Below, piece after piece: positions 60,578-62,644 of a stretch of 62,644 bases of DNA. Below the pieces are notes generated by a model. The model had not been told where the DNA came from and searched no databases. It saw only the letters and a program-made list of their open reading frames with translations. Source of the stretch: Oscillibacter sp. ER4 (GTDB lineage: Bacteria; Bacillota; Clostridia; Oscillospirales; Oscillospiraceae); the NCBI RefSeq assembly GCF_000765235.1, contig NZ_JPJG01000066.1, positions 1 to 62,644 of the forward strand, given 5' to 3'. A program made the position numbers and the translations under genes. The first letter of the stretch is position 1; the number at the start of each line of letters is the position of its first letter.

Positions 60578-61732
60578 TTATGATAAAATTTCCTTTTGCA
60601 GCACCTCGGCGATGTCGGTCCACTCCCACGGAAGACCCACGGCATTTTCGCCGAAGTGTCCGCCGCAGGAGACGCGGCGATAGATCGGGCGGCGCAGTTC
60701 AAAGCGTGCCGTGATGCTGCCTGGGCGCATGTCGATATGCTCCATAAGCCAGCTCGCGATCTTTTCGTCGCTCACGCGCCCCGTGCCAAACGTGTCGACC
60801 ATCACGCTCACAGGGTCGGCGAGGCCGATGGCATAGGCAAGCTCGATCTCGCAGCGGTCGGCCAGCTCCGCGGCTACAATGTTCTTGGCGAGATAGCGCG
60901 CCATGTAAGCGCCCGTGCGGTCGACCTTGCTCGGGTCCTTGCCCGAGAACGCCCCGCCGCCGTGGCGCGCCATGCCGCCATAGGTGTCGGCGATGATCTT
61001 GCGGCCGGTAAGGCCGCTGTCGCCCGCGGGCCCGCCAACGACAAATCGTCCCGTCGGGTTGATGAAATACTCTGTGTGCTCGTCGAGCAGTTCCGGCGGC
61101 AGCACAGGGAAAATGACCTGTTCTAAGATCGCATCGCGCAGCGCGTCGATGCCGACCTCCGCGCTGTGCTGCGCGGAGACGACGACGGCGGAAATGCGTT
61201 TGGGCTTGCCGTCCTCGTATTCGACGCTGACCTGCGCCTTGCCGTCCGGCAGAAGATAGGGCAGCAGCTTTTCGCGCCGCACCTGTTCGAGTCTTCTCGT
61301 CAGGCGGTTCGCAAGCGTGATGGGCAGCGGCATCAGCGCATCGGTCTCGCGGCAGGCGTAGCCGAACATCATACCCTGATCGCCCGCGCCGGCTTCTTCC
61401 GGCGCGCCGCGGTCAACCCCGCGCGCGATGTCCGGCGACTGGGTGTGGATGCTGACGCGGATGCGCACGTTTTCGGCGTCAAAGCCGACGACGGGCACGG
61501 TATAGCCGATCTCGGCGATGACCTTGCGCGCAATGGCTTCATAGTCCGGCACATAGGATGAGGTGATCTCGCCCATCAGGTGAACTTCGCCGGTGCAGGC
61601 CGTCACCTCGCAGGCGACGTGTGCGTCGGGATCGTTGGCAAGGATGTCATCGAGCACCGCGTCGGCGATCTGGTCGCAGACTTTATCGGGATGTCCGCAC
61701 GTGACGGACTCAGAGGTGAAATAGGTTTTCAT
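60578..61732 (-). CDS. metK: S-adenosylmethionine synthetase
   Basis: 384 residues, standard length. It makes AdoMet from methionine and ATP. Motifs: SVTCGHPDKVCDQIADAVLD (N-terminus), GAGDQGMMFGYACRET (about residue 113, the GAGDQG loop) and GGGAFSGKDPSKVDR (about 255). The frame continues 39 codons upstream, but AAGGAAG precedes the ATG at 61732 and family members start here. No SAM riboswitch consensus is seen in the leader. Divergent from a TetR gene. Confidence 0.97.
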   Translation of the reverse strand: MKTYFTSESVTCGHPDKVCDQIADAVLDDILANDPDAHVACEVTACTGEVHLMGEITSSYVPDYEAIARKVIAEIGYTVPVVGFDAENVRIRVSIHTQSPDIARGVDRGAPEEAGAGDQGMMFGYACRETDALMPLPITLANRLTRRLEQVRREKLLPYLLPDGKAQVSVEYEDGKPKRISAVVVSAQHSAEVGIDALRDAILEQVIFPVLPPELLDEHTEYFINPTGRFVVGGPAGDSGLTGRKIIADTYGGMARHGGGAFSGKDPSKVDRTGAYMARYLAKNIVAAELADRCEIELAYAIGLADPVSVMVDTFGTGRVSDEKIASWLMEHIDMRPGSITARFELRRPIYRRVSCGGHFGENAVGLPWEWTDIAEVLQKEILS

Positions 61733-61860
61733 CGCTTTCGCTTCCTTTCTGCTCGTTCGCATGGGGAAAGAGCGCTGTCTCAGTTTTTGACAGTCTGATG
61801 ATAGCGGGAATATGAAAGCGGGAAAAGTGGCAAAGTCCGCAAGGCGCACAAAGTTTTCAC

Positions 61861-61903
61861 ACTCCCGCCGCGCTGACCAAGTTTCCGACAGGAAGCGGCG
61901 AGT
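61861..61903. promoter_or_regulatory. Imperfect palindrome in the metK-tetR gap
   Basis: ACTC-CC-GCCGC pairs with GCGGC-GAGT across about 23 bases. It could be a leader hairpin of metK or an operator for the divergent TetR gene. Weak evidence. Confidence 0.35.
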
Positions 61904-61943
61904 ATAGTGTAAAGATTTCGTTAAATGTTCACGATTTTGTCAC

Positions 61944-61972
61944 TTGCAAGTTCTTCCCATATCAGATATAAT
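61944..61972 (+). promoter_or_regulatory. Promoter of the TetR gene
   Basis: -35 TTGCAA (61944-61949), 17 bases, perfect -10 TATAAT (61967-61972), about 37 bases before the start. Confidence 0.75.
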
Positions 61973-62008
61973 GAATATTATCGAATCGAGAAAGGGAGGA
62001 ACCTACCC

Positions 62009-62575
62009 ATGGCTCTGCGCACCAAAAACGCCATCCGCCGCAGCTTCATCGAGCTTCTGGCAGAGCGTCCCTTTGACAAGATCTCCGTCCGCGACATCGC
62101 AGAGAGAAGCGAGGTCACGCGGAACACTTTTTATTATTACTACACTGACATCTACGCGCTGGCCGAGGACGTGTTCGAGTCGGAGATTGAAAAGCTCTCC
62201 GAGCGCGTGGAGGGCTATGAATCGTGGCAGAAGGCATTTTTGACCGCCACATCCTTCGCCGCGGAGAACAAGCGCATGATCCTGCACCTGCACAACTCCG
62301 CCCACAGCGATATTCTGGCAAGATATTACCACAAAACGATCCTGACGACAATGCTTTCTTACGTCCGCAAGGAGGCTGAGGGCCTGAACGTCAGCGAAAG
62401 CCAGATCATGGCGCTCGCGCGCTTCTACACGGCAGCGCTCGCAGGGCTGACGCTTGAATGGATCGGCAGCGGCATGAAGGGCGAGCCGGATTCGTTCATC
62501 GATGATCTCGGCGGAATGCTCGACGGCAACATCCGCCGCTCTCTCGAGCGCGGATGTGCGCACGCGGCACAGTAA
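62009..62575 (+). CDS. TetR-family transcriptional regulator
   Basis: 188 residues. N-terminal HTH: AIRRSFIELLAERPFDKISVRDIAERSEVTRNTFYYYYTDIYAL (split over residues about 9-52). The C-terminal half resembles the TetR_C_8/DhaS-like domain with its NSAHSDILARYYHK region. AAGGGAGG precedes the ATG at 62009; 28 further codons are open upstream but include the promoter. Divergent from metK; target genes unknown. Confidence 0.92.
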   Translation: MALRTKNAIRRSFIELLAERPFDKISVRDIAERSEVTRNTFYYYYTDIYALAEDVFESEIEKLSERVEGYESWQKAFLTATSFAAENKRMILHLHNSAHSDILARYYHKTILTTMLSYVRKEAEGLNVSESQIMALARFYTAALAGLTLEWIGSGMKGEPDSFIDDLGGMLDGNIRRSLERGCAHAAQ

Positions 62576-62587
62576 ATAATATGCATT

Positions 62588-62633
62588 AAAAATGGGAAAG
62601 CGGCGGGATGGTTTGACCATTCCGCTGTTTTCG
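62588..62633 (+). terminator. Probable terminator of the TetR gene
   Basis: AAAGCGGCGGGATGG pairs imperfectly with CCATTCCGCTGTTTT across a TTTGA loop, about 15 bases after the stop. Confidence 0.6.
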
Positions 62634-62644
62634 TCCACGTCGGG

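Noticed and set aside
61733-61925. SAM riboswitch upstream of metK
   Set aside because: I looked for the S-box conserved core and the SMK box in the leftward direction and found neither.
1-62644. CRISPR arrays, prophage modules, rRNA operons
   Set aside because: No series of evenly spaced short repeats, no integrase, capsid or cas-like frames, and no rRNA-like sequence were seen; the only mobile element is IS66 and the hairpin repeat.

Overview
The window is 62.6 kb of chromosome from a GC-rich, Gram-positive anaerobe of the class Clostridia, most likely order Oscillospirales (Oscillospiraceae, Oscillibacter/Flavonifractor-like). The evidence is a firmicute gene set (AddAB rather than RecBCD, Mini-RNase III, NFACT/RqcH, Prp with an N-terminally extended L27, DegV, a TepA-type ClpP relative), a strictly anaerobic [FeFe] hydrogenase, high third-position GC with many long antisense shadow ORFs, and AGGAGG ribosome binding sites. 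The genus call is inference; no rRNA gene is present.

Layout. 1-5231: leftward genes, namely the start of smc, a ClpP-like TepA protein, small secreted or membrane proteins, a nitroreductase and DegV. 5402-15098: a tight leftward eight-gene operon (ddl, murF, an ABC-F ATPase, a YdcF protein, a flavodoxin-like protein, prfA, a Sua5-CoaE fusion, an M18 aminopeptidase) joining wall-precursor synthesis, translation and CoA synthesis. 15253-16257: an SLH-domain envelope protein. 16380-16906: a non-coding hairpin-rich repeat element. 17085-21290: rplU, prp, rpmA, a HAD phosphatase, a lipoprotein on the other strand, obgE and a tiny DUF6472-like gene. 21345-25049: a leftward hflX operon with two acetyltransferases, YigZ and an ion channel. 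25311-28185: a membrane-anchored HTH regulator, rpmE and azlCD. 28241-35138: addAB. 35308-41984: DUF378, MATE, DUF1015, a pair of TM/zinc-ribbon modules of which the second is fused to IspE, lipoate ligase and an SGNH hydrolase. 42063-42138: tRNA-Ala(GGC). 42465-46871: a lipoprotein, mrnC, rqcH and an anchored protein. 46928-50505: a two-gene [FeFe] hydrogenase / GltD-like module. 50734-54055: a sodium/solute symporter, a TetR regulator and an M19 dipeptidase. 54214-56308: an MscS channel and an acyltransferase with a zinc ribbon. 56334-59517: a second copy of the hairpin repeat, split by a 2,594-bp IS66 element. 59525-62575: a flippase-like membrane protein, metK and a TetR regulator.

The most unusual feature is the non-coding repeat present at 16.4-16.9 kb and, inverted, at 56.3-59.5 kb. 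Each copy has about 415-425 bp between degenerate terminal inverted repeats. Strong hairpins lie outside those repeats at three of the four ends and keep their pairing through compensatory base changes. The second copy has been opened by IS66 with an exact 8-bp target duplication (GAAGAGCT), so its uninterrupted form can be rebuilt and is collinear with the first copy. It looks like a MITE-like or structured-RNA family. Other points of interest are the Sua5-CoaE fusion, the TM/zinc-ribbon-IspE fusion next to its unfused paralogue, the GltD-like hydrogenase partner, an IS66 tnpB interrupted by UGA, and a five-hairpin array at 1319-1518.
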